A program made the position numbers and the translations under genes. From an uncultured Mollicutes bacterium (lineage in GTDB: Bacteria > Bacillota_I > Bacilli_A > RFN20 > CAG-826): a stretch of DNA of 64,000 nucleotides. Location of the stretch: assembly GCA_900540365.1 (NCBI GenBank), contig UQFN01000002.1, positions 62,001 through 126,000 on the forward strand, read 5' to 3'. The notes under the pieces were generated by a model. The model worked only from the letters and a program-made list of their open reading frames with translations. It was not told where the DNA came from and searched no databases. Shown in pieces: positions 37,493 through 45,709 of the stretch. Each line of letters starts with the position of its first letter. Position 1 is the first letter of the stretch.

Positions 37493-37576
37493 TTATAAAC
37501 ATGTATACTTGCATAATATAGCCTTAACAGATTTAAGCCTCTCAGCATCAGAATAATATCTGTGGCCGTATCCCAT
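37493..37576 (-). pseudogene. MerR-like regulator fragment
   Basis: A 27-codon frame starting MGYGHRYYSDAERLKSVKAI. The RYYSDAERL segment resembles the RYY-D-xxxERL start of MerR-type regulators, but the frame ends soon after and no second half is seen. Upstream is an AAGGAGGTGA ribosome site. Probably the remnant of a regulator brought in with the SDR gene; identification by eye. Confidence 0.35.
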
Positions 37577-37581
37577 AAAAA

Positions 37582-37604
37582 ATCACCTCCTTTACGGAGA
37601 TGAT
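37582..37604 (-). terminator. Hairpin with T run; also contains a ribosome site
   Basis: On the minus strand a 9-bp stem (ATCATCTCC/GGAGGTGAT, loop GTAAA, one wobble pair) is followed by TTTTTT and then ATG. It fits a terminator for the SDR transcript, but its 3' arm is a full Shine-Dalgarno sequence for the fragment behind it. Confidence 0.5.
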
Positions 37605-37823
37605 AATTCAATAGACATTTATATGTAAATATGGATATCTTTTACTTATACGAAGATGAATGTAGTGACCTATTCTAATACGAAATGCACACCCTCACGA
37701 CCTTTCTTTACAAAGTTCGTGATATCATTAAAAGGTGTACACAATTTAATCAAAACACTCATGGAAACGTAAGCCAACAATAAAGCGGAATTTGTTGAAT
37801 TCTTTTTTTAGCAACAATTCATT

Positions 37824-38660
37824 TTACTTCTTTTTCTTGAATTCTTTCTGACCTCTGGTGCTACCGCCGTCACAAAGAATATCAACACCTGCAAGGTAGC
37901 CGTTACGCTCGTCAGCTACAGTTGCAATAGCATAACCGAGTTCTTCTGGTTTTCCCATACGCTCCTCACAGGACAATTTGATAAGATATCCACCGTGTTC
38001 TTCTTCCATCTTGCCCATATCTGTTGCAATAAGACCGGGGCTAAGAGAAACAACTCTGATTCCCTTTGGACCGAGGTCAAATGCACTTTTTGCGGCATAC
38101 CAGCAAACGAAATTTTTTGAAAGACTGTAGGCAAAGCCGTTCTTTTCATAAACGGTTTTAGCCATGTTTGATCTTTTAATAAGTTTTGCAAGGAAAGCCG
38201 CTTCATTTGTTTCGGCAAGCAAGTAAGCCTTTTTGGGAATAATGAATGATGGAAGCGAATAAGCGGAGTTTGATGAAATATCGCAGATAACACTACCTGC
38301 CTTCATTTTTTTCGAAAACTCCTGGTTAACATACACAGTACCGAGAGCATTAATGCGAAGAATCTTTTCCTGATCTCCTGCACTGCCCATTGCGGGTGAA
38401 ATACCTGCGGCGTTGATTACATTCTTGATTTCGCCGAGCGAAGCCGCATATTCGGCGAGCTTTTTAACGCTTTCACGATCTGATGTGTCGCAAGCATAAG
38501 AATAAGCTTCGTACCCTAATGCTTTGAGTTCATTAACTGCATTTTCAAGCTTTGCAACCGTTCTTCCCGAGATAACGAGGATTTTTTCCTTAGGCATAAA
38601 TTTTGCTGCAGCAAGCCCCATGCCACTGCCGCCGCCTGTGATTACACATACATTTTTCAT
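37824..38660 (-). CDS. Short-chain dehydrogenase/reductase
   Basis: A 278-residue Rossmann-fold oxidoreductase. The nucleotide loop TGGGSGMG, the NAAG motif (VINAAGIS) and the catalytic YxxxK (YSLSK) with an upstream Ser (ISSNSAYS) are present. It resembles the 3-alpha-hydroxysteroid dehydrogenase / FabG-like group that carries an insertion before the YxxxK. Base composition is clearly higher in GC than its neighbours (for example gcggcatac, gccgcat), a sign of transfer. The substrate is not inferable. Confidence 0.85.
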   Translation of the reverse strand: MKNVCVITGGGSGMGLAAAKFMPKEKILVISGRTVAKLENAVNELKALGYEAYSYACDTSDRESVKKLAEYAASLGEIKNVINAAGISPAMGSAGDQEKILRINALGTVYVNQEFSKKMKAGSVICDISSNSAYSLPSFIIPKKAYLLAETNEAAFLAKLIKRSNMAKTVYEKNGFAYSLSKNFVCWYAAKSAFDLGPKGIRVVSLSPGLIATDMGKMEEEHGGYLIKLSCEERMGKPEELGYAIATVADERNGYLAGVDILCDGGSTRGQKEFKKKK

Positions 38661-38785
38661 TATCTATTCTCCTTTAAATTTTTTTAAAATATTTTCTTGA
38701 ATCTATCATGAAAAAACATTATTGTCAATAAAAATAAAACTTTAAAAAACAGCAATAATAGTATATGATTTTGAGTAACCATTAA

Positions 38786-38810
38786 AAAATTCCGATTAGT
38801 CCGGAATTTT
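38786..38810 (-). terminator. Terminator of the defence island transcript
   Basis: A perfect 9-bp stem AAAATTCCG/CGGAATTTT with a 7-base loop; on the minus strand it is followed by TT, making a T6 run. It lies beyond the ATPase gene that ends at 38957. Confidence 0.7.
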
Positions 38811-38881
38811 ATAGTTTAATTATTCTAAAAAAGTGAACACCAATATGATAGCCATCGCATCAAAACTGGTATCAAATTATG

Positions 38882-38910
38882 TGTTTGGAAAACGCCTTTA
38901 ATGCCTTCAA
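38882..38910 (+). repeat. Short direct repeat, left copy
   Basis: TGTTTGGAAAACGCCTTTAA plus TGCCTT matches 41322-41347 with about three differences. A partial third copy (GAACGCCTTTAAT) follows at 38922. The two full copies bracket the ATPase module. Confidence 0.4.
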
Positions 38911-38956
38911 AATCGATAAGCGAACGCCTTTAATACGTCAAAATAATAACAATTCG

Positions 38957-40789
38957 CTAAGTTATTTGATTATAAGTGCCCATTTTAGACTTAATCATTT
39001 TATAGTGGACAGGATCAGCGTTTGAAATAACCTTCACTAAATATTTAAGAGAATTATAAACATCTTCAGAATTTTTGGCTGGTGAATGAGAATTTGCATT
39101 TATTAAATTTAATGTAGTACGCAAGTTTATCTCATCTTTAGAAGAGCATTTTGCATCATAGTAAAGAGCTTCTTTAATTTTATTGAAATCTCTATTTGTT
39201 GGTGAGCAATTTTCAGATTTAAACGACAGAAATGTTTCTAAAACTCTTCTCATACAGTTTGGCAAGTGATAAATTTCGCTATCATCTAACATATCAGCAT
39301 TATTTTTTTCTGCTGCTTCAAGTAATTCGAAGAAATCGTGCTCATAAGGGGAAATCGTTGGTTTAGCCAAGGTAAGATAGCTATGAAATTTATTGTCTTT
39401 CTTTACCTCAAAAGCACCTACCGATTTGCTTTTTTTGTATCCATATAAAATGTTGCAAAAGCTTGTCCAGTCATGAGTTAGTATAAATATTTGAAAAGAA
39501 TCCTGCTCTATTAAGTTTCGCAACAAAGTTACCAAATATGTTCTGTTGTTTTCGTCTAGACTCGAAATGGGATCATCCACGATAATATATTGCAAATTGC
39601 TTTTGAAAGATAATGTATTTAAATCATCAAAAAGCTCATAATAAAAGAACAAAAATGATAGTAAATTTTTTTCGCCCTCACTAATATCATCGACATGTAT
39701 TTCAGTATCTTCATTTAGTGGAAGAATTCTATAGTCATTGTTAATAATTTCCAACTTGAACTTGATATCTAAATCCAAGAGTATTGAATTGATGTATTTC
39801 GCAAAAGAATCAAAAACCGAGGAACTACTTTTTAAATGATTTATTGTTTTATTTATATCTCTGTTCTTTTCTTTTGCAGATGATAATTGTTCAATTGTTT
39901 TCTTATAGTCCTTAACGTCTATTTTCAGTGACTTATTATTTAAAACTCTTTTTCCAATAAGTCCTTTTATTAATTCGTTTGTTTTTGTTTCTTCTTTTGA
40001 GATTGCAGCTTCCGCTGATTCTTTCTTTTGCTTTATATTCTCTAGCGCAGTCTTTATTGTGTCATCAAAGAATGTTAATTCAAAAGGAATGTCAACTTTA
40101 GTTTCAAAATTAAACAATTTAGTTTTTAATAGGTTAATAAATCTTTCAAGATTGTCTTTTTCTTTTCTTATTTTTTCCAACTCGCCATCAATGTCTATTT
40201 TTTGCATTCGATAACTATCAGAATTCTTTAAAAAATTATCCAAAATTTGTTGAACATTTGAAAGGCTTTCTAACAAATCGGATATCTTTTTTGTGTCTTT
40301 TTGTTTTTCATTGGACAAATATTCTTTGTATTTAGATTCAATATTTTCGATGCTTGATAAAGGAGAGCCGCAAAAGAGACAATGTTCTTGGTTTTTGTTT
40401 AAATCTATCCCCTTTTTAATCCAATCAAGCAATTCTTGAGATGGTATTTTTTCAAGGCTGTAAACTTTGTCCATTATCAAAACGGCGTCTCTTATTTCTT
40501 CCTTGTTAAATGACAAATTTAAAATTGGTAGAGACTGTATCTCTCTTTTCTCTTTTTCAAAATCAAAATTGCCATTAAAAGTATCCAACTTATCATCTGT
40601 AGTTATTTTCAAAGCTTTTTGGTAATTACTTTCAAAAGTAGTAATTAGTTCATCTATACTTTGATAATTGCTGATATCTTGGTGTCTTATCCTGATTTTT
40701 CCTCTAATATTATCCTCAGTTGTTTTGATTGTTCTATCTATTTTTGATTTAATATCTTGAATAGTTTTTTTCAATTGATTCAATGTCAA
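38957..40789 (-). CDS. AAA_13/PrrC-RloC-like ATPase, C-terminal part (frameshifted)
   Basis: A 610-codon frame that continues the gene begun at 41105. It shows coiled coil, a CxxC (137, 140) like the zinc hook of RloC, ABC signature SEGEKN (370-375), Walker B YIIVDDPISSLD (401-412) and H-loop LTHD (437-440). The C-terminal domain has R514, E518 and H568 in RRVLE...NSHS, recalling the Arg-Glu-His triad of PrrC/RloC anticodon nucleases. The apparent TTG start at 40789 has no ribosome site: the real entry is by a frameshift at an A7 run near 40765. Nuclease function is inferred. Confidence 0.7.
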   Translation of the reverse strand: MTLNQLKKTIQDIKSKIDRTIKTTEDNIRGKIRIRHQDISNYQSIDELITTFESNYQKALKITTDDKLDTFNGNFDFEKEKREIQSLPILNLSFNKEEIRDAVLIMDKVYSLEKIPSQELLDWIKKGIDLNKNQEHCLFCGSPLSSIENIESKYKEYLSNEKQKDTKKISDLLESLSNVQQILDNFLKNSDSYRMQKIDIDGELEKIRKEKDNLERFINLLKTKLFNFETKVDIPFELTFFDDTIKTALENIKQKKESAEAAISKEETKTNELIKGLIGKRVLNNKSLKIDVKDYKKTIEQLSSAKEKNRDINKTINHLKSSSSVFDSFAKYINSILLDLDIKFKLEIINNDYRILPLNEDTEIHVDDISEGEKNLLSFLFFYYELFDDLNTLSFKSNLQYIIVDDPISSLDENNRTYLVTLLRNLIEQDSFQIFILTHDWTSFCNILYGYKKSKSVGAFEVKKDNKFHSYLTLAKPTISPYEHDFFELLEAAEKNNADMLDDSEIYHLPNCMRRVLETFLSFKSENCSPTNRDFNKIKEALYYDAKCSSKDEINLRTTLNLINANSHSPAKNSEDVYNSLKYLVKVISNADPVHYKMIKSKMGTYNQIT

Positions 40790-41105
40790 TTAATTCTTTT
40801 TGTAATTTTTCAATTTCATTCTCGTTCGTGATGTTTTTATTGCCAAAAACTGCCTTAATGCCTTTAATTCTTTTTGTAGAATCATTTATAAGTTTTATTG
40901 TCATATAGTTTCTTGAAAAAACCCTTAAATTTGCCTCATCAAAGTATTTATCCTTTTTAATTTCTTTTTCCAATCCCTCAGCCAAAGAGGATTTCCCTTT
41001 TCCGTTATATCCAAAAATGACATTTTTTTGTTTGAATAGGCACTCATCTTGATTTGTATAATGAGAAAATGACTTATAACTGAAATCGTTTATTTTATTT
41101 ATCAT
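40749..41105 (-). CDS. AAA_13/PrrC-RloC-like ATPase, N-terminal part (frameshifted)
   Basis: A 118-codon frame with a strong AGGAGGGGG ribosome site. Walker A is GYNGKGKSS (residues 32-40). The frame ends 41 bases into the next frame, at a coiled-coil stretch. Removing one A from the run of seven near 40765-40771 joins both frames into one ATPase of about 715 residues whose Walker A and Walker B are otherwise on separate products. ABC-type enzymes need both, so the separate pieces are unlikely to work without the shift. Confidence 0.7.
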   Translation of the reverse strand: MINKINDFSYKSFSHYTNQDECLFKQKNVIFGYNGKGKSSLAEGLEKEIKKDKYFDEANLRVFSRNYMTIKLINDSTKRIKGIKAVFGNKNITNENEIEKLQKELIDIESIEKNYSRY

Positions 41106-41142
41106 GAAACTATTCCCCCTCCTATGTTAAATCATTCTCTTT

Positions 41143-41331
41143 TTAGAAAATAGAAATAGATCCTTTTTCTAGATCGTTCAAATTGTAAATTGAATCTAAA
41201 ACATCAAAGGTCTCTTCGAGATTGTGTTTTGCTGAGTTCCAACCCTTCCCATCTATGAACCAAACGAACGTGAAGTTAGAAATATCTTTAGCCTCTAACG
41301 CTAAAGTCCTATAACTTCTTGTGCTTGGCAA
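41143..41331 (-). pseudogene. Duplicated 3' fragment of the dpnII endonuclease gene
   Basis: Residues from RSYRTLALEAKDISNFTF through to NLNDLE repeat the C-terminal end of the DpnII protein at 43498-44367 with only a few changes (for example FIDGKGW versus FTDGTGW). It has no N-terminal part and no ribosome site. It lies downstream of the Thoeris genes, so they are bracketed by full dpnII on one side and this tail on the other. Confidence 0.85.
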
Positions 41332-41347
41332 ACGCCTTTAAGCCTTA
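41322..41347 (+). repeat. Short direct repeat, right copy
   Basis: TGCTTGGCAAACGCCTTTAA followed by GCCTT; partner of 38882-38910. It overlaps the edge of the dpnII fragment. Confidence 0.4.
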
Positions 41348-41384
41348 ATAACTTATTTTTATAACTTATAAATACTTGCAAACG

Positions 41385-41996
41385 TTATCTTAAATCTCTC
41401 CAATGCACTTCATCGCATATTGGCTCTTTTAACTTATCATAAGCCATATCTATATATTTATCTGGATTATTCATGAACTCTGAATATCTAACAAGAACAC
41501 AAAATCTGCCTGCCTCAGAGTAAGCACATCCCATATCTTTTTTTAGATAATAATTGGCAGAAAACTCCTTAATAACAGTGCTATCGTTTATGTCTACATA
41601 ATTATGAGTTTTACCACATGTTTCGCATATATGCTGTCCTTTAAATATTTTAGATTCCATTGAAGGTAATACAACTCCAAGAAGTCCACTACGAGGAAAG
41701 CCTTTTCTATCATAAAGTGTCGCTTGAAGTTCTCTTTGTATAAATGCATTCTTAGGTCGCCCATAAATATCATTGCCTTCTTTTTCTGAGGAATGTTCAC
41801 CAATAAGAAAAATAGTTACTGTTGTTCCAGCCATATATTCCTTTCTAATGACCTCCATAACATCGTCAATGGAAGGAGAATCTATCCACTTGTCGAGAGC
41901 TCTACCCAAAATACGCTTAGATCCTAATTTAGTAAGTATCTTTTCTTTGTAAGAATCATCTTCCTTTTTAAAACTAATAAAGCAGTTATGAGACAT
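41385..41996 (-). CDS. thsB: Thoeris ThsB-type TIR-like protein
   Basis: A 203-residue protein with a TIR-like domain of the DUF1863/ThsB kind: HNCFISFKKEDD at the start, LDKWIDSPS, and TVTIFLIGEHS in the central strands. ThsB proteins sense phage and turn NAD into a cyclic or conjugated ADP-ribose signal for ThsA. A C-x-x-C pair (HICETCGKTH) occurs near residue 138. Start ATG 41996 follows AGGAGGTGA; a GTG at 42005 is in frame but lies within the ribosome site. It follows ThsA at once. Confidence 0.75.
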   Translation of the reverse strand: MSHNCFISFKKEDDSYKEKILTKLGSKRILGRALDKWIDSPSIDDVMEVIRKEYMAGTTVTIFLIGEHSSEKEGNDIYGRPKNAFIQRELQATLYDRKGFPRSGLLGVVLPSMESKIFKGQHICETCGKTHNYVDINDSTVIKEFSANYYLKKDMGCAYSEAGRFCVLVRYSEFMNNPDKYIDMAYDKLKEPICDEVHWRDLR

Positions 41997-42001
41997 AAAA
42001 A

Positions 42002-42844
42002 TCACCTCCTAAAAATATATTTAATTCTTACAAGATCATACTTATGCAAATTCTCATTCTTCTCCCCTGGATATAAAACAATATTTATTTTTGAAGGTTC
42101 TTTAAACGTCATTTTACTAATTTTTAAAGTTTCCAACATAATTTCTAAAAGTTCTTGTTTTGAAGCTTCACAATTTTCAAGTATTCTAGTTATCCCAGAG
42201 CCTAAAAGAGGAATATTGACGACATTTTGAGAATAAAATTTGTTCAATTGCTTCCACATTGCTAATAAGCAATTCGCATAATCATTTGAGCAAAGATATG
42301 CCTTATTATCAGAATCAAAGTGCGAAAAAGCTAAAGCAAAAAAATCTTCATAAGGCTGAATTTGTCCCAGCTCGTATCTTTGTTGTTTGCCAACCTTTCT
42401 ATCTTGATTAATGCCCGTTTTAATTAAGTTAATGTTATTTTGTACAAGTTGATCAAACTGTTCTTTATTAATAGCACCATTGATAATCGCTTGTCCATTC
42501 AATGATTTTTTAGCAATTATCAAATCATCAACTTGGGTATCAAAATATTCATTGAAGGCTATTACCTTTTTCCCGCTAATTTTGAATATATCTCCAAATA
42601 AAACATTTACTTCTGTATTATTAATTACCAATTTGATTCTTTTGGTTTTAATCTCGTACCAATATATAAAAAAATAAGAAATAAGCAATATTACAACGAG
42701 ACAACCGCCAATAATGAATTTAATATATTGTTTGTCTTCTGGAATATTAGGAACGAAAAGGAGTATTGTTGAAACTACAGAGAAACTGGTTAAGCAATAT
42801 TTAGACCAAAGTTGGAAACAATATTTATTAAGTATATTTCTCAT
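42002..42844 (-). CDS. thsA: Thoeris ThsA with two TM helices and macro domain (type II-like)
   Basis: A 280-residue protein. Two transmembrane helices are seen at about 15-32 and 40-63. A macro domain follows, from NNTEVNVLFGDIF and IAFNEYFDT to NIPLLGSGITR, the phosphate loop of macro domains (DUF6430/ThsA macro). In type II Thoeris such TM-macro effectors bind an ADP-ribose conjugate made by the TIR protein and damage the membrane. It is flanked on both sides by TIR genes, with a 17-bp overlap upstream and a 5-bp gap downstream. Confidence 0.8.
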   Translation of the reverse strand: MRNILNKYCFQLWSKYCLTSFSVVSTILLFVPNIPEDKQYIKFIIGGCLVVILLISYFFIYWYEIKTKRIKLVINNTEVNVLFGDIFKISGKKVIAFNEYFDTQVDDLIIAKKSLNGQAIINGAINKEQFDQLVQNNINLIKTGINQDRKVGKQQRYELGQIQPYEDFFALAFSHFDSDNKAYLCSNDYANCLLAMWKQLNKFYSQNVVNIPLLGSGITRILENCEASKQELLEIMLETLKISKMTFKEPSKINIVLYPGEKNENLHKYDLVRIKYIFRR

Positions 42845-43508
42845 ATTTTCTCCTTATGAACTTTATAATTTCATTGACTGAATAAAATATTTCGCCTTTA
42901 AAGACCAACTCGAAACGTATTTGTGGTGCGTTTTGTGAATCTTCAAAGAGAGCCTTATTTTGTGGATAAACACAATTTGCAGCAATCTTGTTTTCGAGAT
43001 ATATCCAAGGTGATTCTGTTCTATAATCATTTTGTAAATCTTGATTTCGTATAAATATGAAAATTTTTGAATTTCTAACGGTTTCAATAATTGAATCAGT
43101 TAATATCATATTGAACGTAGAAATAGTTTTCTTAGTCTTCTTGTAATCATACGTTTTGCCATCATCACTTAAGTTATATCGCTTATTAAATAAATTGGTT
43201 ATTCCATCAACACTTTTCCAAAATAGACTATCAAGAAATACTTTATAGCCGCAATTCTCCAGGCATTCTGCCAAATAGCAAGCTTTTTCATAATCTGCAT
43301 GGTCATATGAAATAAATACATCTATATTTTTGATGATTGGTGTAACTTTCTCTTGAATGGCTTCCATATTAATCACGCCATTTGAAGAACTCAAAATATT
43401 ATCATACAAATTTTCTGAAAGTTTTTCATTGACTTTTATAACTTTTCTATTCTCTAAAGAACAAGAATTATCTATATTTTCTGAGTCAATCATTAATTTA
43501 TAAAGCAT
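42828..43508 (-). CDS. thsB: TIR-domain protein (second Thoeris sensor)
   Basis: A 226-residue protein. About 58 N-terminal residues are of unknown type. Then comes a canonical TIR domain: DVFISYDHADYEKACYLAE, GYKVFLD, and ESPWIYLEN, which holds the conserved Trp and the catalytic-type Glu. It starts inside the end of dpnII (11-bp overlap) using GGAGG within that gene, so it is translationally coupled to the endonuclease. It probably produces the signal read by the macro domain of ThsA. Confidence 0.82.
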   Translation of the reverse strand: MLYKLMIDSENIDNSCSLENRKVIKVNEKLSENLYDNILSSSNGVINMEAIQEKVTPIIKNIDVFISYDHADYEKACYLAECLENCGYKVFLDSLFWKSVDGITNLFNKRYNLSDDGKTYDYKKTKKTISTFNMILTDSIIETVRNSKIFIFIRNQDLQNDYRTESPWIYLENKIAANCVYPQNKALFEDSQNAPQIRFELVFKGEIFYSVNEIIKFIRRKYEKYT

Positions 43509-44367
43509 GCTTATCCTCCAAATTAGTCAAAAAGTTATTTTCTAAATCATTTAAATTGTAAATTGCATCTAAAACATCAAATGTTTCTTCAAGATTATGT
43601 TTTGCCGAGTTCCAACCTGTTCCATCAGTAAACCAAACGAATGTGAAGTTAGGAATATCTTTAGCCTCTAGTGCCAAAGTTTTATAGCTTCTTGCGGTCT
43701 CATTTAATTTAGAACCGCCTCCACCATAAAAGTTGCATTCACAGGCAAAGACGTGTTTGCCTTTAACGAATACAAAATCGAATCGTTTCTCAGTCTTGCC
43801 ATTGTTACTGATTCTAGAAAGATCCAATCCGAACTTTTGCTCAATTTCACTTTTATACATTTCCTTGAAATAGGTAACATTCTTTTGGAAGCCAGCCTTC
43901 ACAAGATATGACTCGACGATATCTTCCATTACATCGCCTGTCCTATTTTTTCTAGCATTAGTATCCATTCCTACTTCCACGCCCATAACGTAATCAACAA
44001 GATTGTTAATGAGATGATTTGAAATCAAATCGAAAAGACCTGTTTTTTCCATGAAATCAGCGTATTCATCAGCTGAATAATTAGGATTAGCAAAACTGAA
44101 AATCTTTTCATTTCCGATATCAGTGACTTTTATCTCACTTTCCCTTTTGGCAAGTAGAATAGGAACGACTTTCAATATCTCTGGGTATTTCTTGTATAAG
44201 TTTAGAAAATCATTTCTGATGTTCTTTGAACCAATCAAGCTATTAAGAATATTAAGCTCTACTTTTATGGAATCGGTATTCCTATAAACCTTATTAAAAT
44301 CAGTGTAATAGTCGTAAGTCGCGATGCTATCGCGCATAGTCTTCAACCATTTGTTGAAATCTCTCAT
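43498..44367 (-). CDS. dpnB: Type II restriction endonuclease, DpnII family (GATC)
   Basis: A 289-residue protein, the normal DpnII length. The core motifs KRFDFVFVKGKHVFACECNF and YGGGGSKLNETARSYK match DpnII/MboI enzymes, whose active site has E-x-N in place of the usual E-x-K. It cuts unmethylated GATC. The gene is 4 bp after the unknown 177-residue gene and two genes after the methylases. Its last 60 codons are duplicated at 41143-41331. Confidence 0.9.
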   Translation of the reverse strand: MRDFNKWLKTMRDSIATYDYYTDFNKVYRNTDSIKVELNILNSLIGSKNIRNDFLNLYKKYPEILKVVPILLAKRESEIKVTDIGNEKIFSFANPNYSADEYADFMEKTGLFDLISNHLINNLVDYVMGVEVGMDTNARKNRTGDVMEDIVESYLVKAGFQKNVTYFKEMYKSEIEQKFGLDLSRISNNGKTEKRFDFVFVKGKHVFACECNFYGGGGSKLNETARSYKTLALEAKDIPNFTFVWFTDGTGWNSAKHNLEETFDVLDAIYNLNDLENNFLTNLEDKHAL

Positions 44368-44371
44368 TTAC

Positions 44372-44905
44372 TCATCTCCTCCCATTAAAACCAGCTGTCG
44401 AAACTATCTTAAAGATGTCGAAGTCCTCTTCTAGCAACTCATCGATTATGCTTCCAAACATGTACGCATCTGGTCTATTTGTCTTTTCTTGAGCAGAAAG
44501 AAGCTCCATGAGGACATAAAGGAACTCGACGTCATATTCCCCGTAATCGTCCAACTCGGAGTACTTACCCAAGCAAATATAACTTTCTCCATCTTCAATA
44601 AGTCTTTTAATGGCCTCAAAGTCGTTGTTATCAAGCGGCTGGGCTCTTTTCCAACATTCCTTGATATCCTTTAAAAATTCTTTCGTTAGTTTTTCATTTG
44701 CCTGCATTTTCATCAACGCATCAACAACCCAATGGATATGTTTAGGGGTCCTAAGTCTTCCGCTGTCCTTATTGTATTTCACGAGGATATCAAACTGGCT
44801 CAATGTACCTTGAAAAACGTATATCGTGTAGTTCTGTAAGACAAACTCGATGATTGCCTTCTTTTCGCCGTTGCTTATGAGTTTTTGCCCATGTCTAATT
44901 TCCAT
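44372..44905 (-). CDS. Unknown protein of the DpnII operon
   Basis: A 177-residue protein with no recognised domain. It is mostly helical and acidic in its second half (EDGESYIC...ELDDYGEYDVEF). It overlaps dpnA by 11 bp and precedes dpnB by 4 bp, so it is made with them. Similar small genes accompany some DpnII-like systems; a role in control or as an auxiliary to cleavage is only a guess. Confidence 0.6.
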   Translation of the reverse strand: MEIRHGQKLISNGEKKAIIEFVLQNYTIYVFQGTLSQFDILVKYNKDSGRLRTPKHIHWVVDALMKMQANEKLTKEFLKDIKECWKRAQPLDNNDFEAIKRLIEDGESYICLGKYSELDDYGEYDVEFLYVLMELLSAQEKTNRPDAYMFGSIIDELLEEDFDIFKIVSTAGFNGRR

Positions 44906-45692
44906 TATTGCTTTCCTCCAGTTTCTGAATTCTTTTCTTTGATATCTCCAAATATTCTAAATGATTGTCTATTCCGATGTATTTTCTTTTTAATTTAATA
45001 GTGGCCACACCAGTAGTTCCGCTTCCATTGAACGGATCTAAAATCACGTTTCCTTCATTTGTTGAAGCAAGTATTATTCTTTCCAATAATGCTTCCGGTT
45101 TTTGAGCAGGGTGCTTTCCAAATTCTTTTTCTGCTTTGGAAGGCAGTCCTATTGTCCATACATCCTTCATCTGCTTACCTTCGTTTATTTCCTTCATCAA
45201 GGAATAATTGAATATATGCTTGCCTTTTTTCTTCGGCATGACCTGTTTCCTTGCCCAAAGGATGGTCTCGGTGCTATTGGTAAAGCACCTACAGGCTAAA
45301 TTGGGAGCGGGATTGGGCTTTACCCAGGTGATGTTGTTAATAAGAGAAAAGCCCTCGAGCTCGAGAACGACTCCGATGCTATAGATGTTATGGAACGTTC
45401 CGCTTATCCATATGGTTCCATCGTCTTTTAGTATTTTTCTACAGAGTCTTATCCATTTCCTGTTGTATTTGATTTTCTCTTCTATGGTCAACGTCGTATC
45501 CCAATCGCCTTTATCGACGCACACCTGTTTCCCAGAATGGCAGCTTACTCCGCCACTAGAAAGAAAGTAAGGCGGATCGGCGAATATCATGTCTATGGAT
45601 TTTTCTTCTATCTTTTTCAGTAATTGAAAAGAGTCACCTAAATACAAGGAACAACTTTCACTACTATAAAAACACTCAGCCTTGCCTATCAT
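44895..45692 (-). CDS. dpnA: DNA adenine methyltransferase, DpnA type
   Basis: A 265-residue beta-class N6-adenine methylase. Catalytic motif DPPYFLS is at 39-45, the SAM-binding motif DPFNGSGTTGVA is near residue 220, and a typical target-recognition region lies between. DpnA methylates GATC, including single-stranded DNA, and protects incoming DNA in pneumococcus. It is 17 bp after the Dam-type methylase. Confidence 0.9.
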   Translation of the reverse strand: MIGKAECFYSSESCSLYLGDSFQLLKKIEEKSIDMIFADPPYFLSSGGVSCHSGKQVCVDKGDWDTTLTIEEKIKYNRKWIRLCRKILKDDGTIWISGTFHNIYSIGVVLELEGFSLINNITWVKPNPAPNLACRCFTNSTETILWARKQVMPKKKGKHIFNYSLMKEINEGKQMKDVWTIGLPSKAEKEFGKHPAQKPEALLERIILASTNEGNVILDPFNGSGTTGVATIKLKRKYIGIDNHLEYLEISKKRIQKLEESNNGN

Positions 45693-45709
45693 TATTTATT
45701 TTTTATCCT

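Larger units (their letters stand above)
37301..37823. other. Intergenic region with a MerR-like remnant
   Basis: About 520 bp between the membrane-protein terminator and the SDR gene. It holds a strong hairpin with a ribosome site in its stem (37582-37604, minus) and a 27-codon MerR-like fragment (37493-37576, minus). The rest shows nothing I recognise. Confidence 0.45.

Noticed and set aside
37417..37611. 64-codon frame on the minus strand
   Set aside because: Out of frame with the ribosome-site-linked MerR-like frame at 37576 and without its own start signals.
41594..41803. 69-codon frame inside the ThsB gene
   Set aside because: Same-strand shadow of the TIR-like gene, which has the ribosome site and recognisable motifs.
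44446..44813. Several 60-67 codon frames on both strands
   Set aside because: All lie inside the 177-residue operon gene, which overlaps its neighbours in the normal operon manner.
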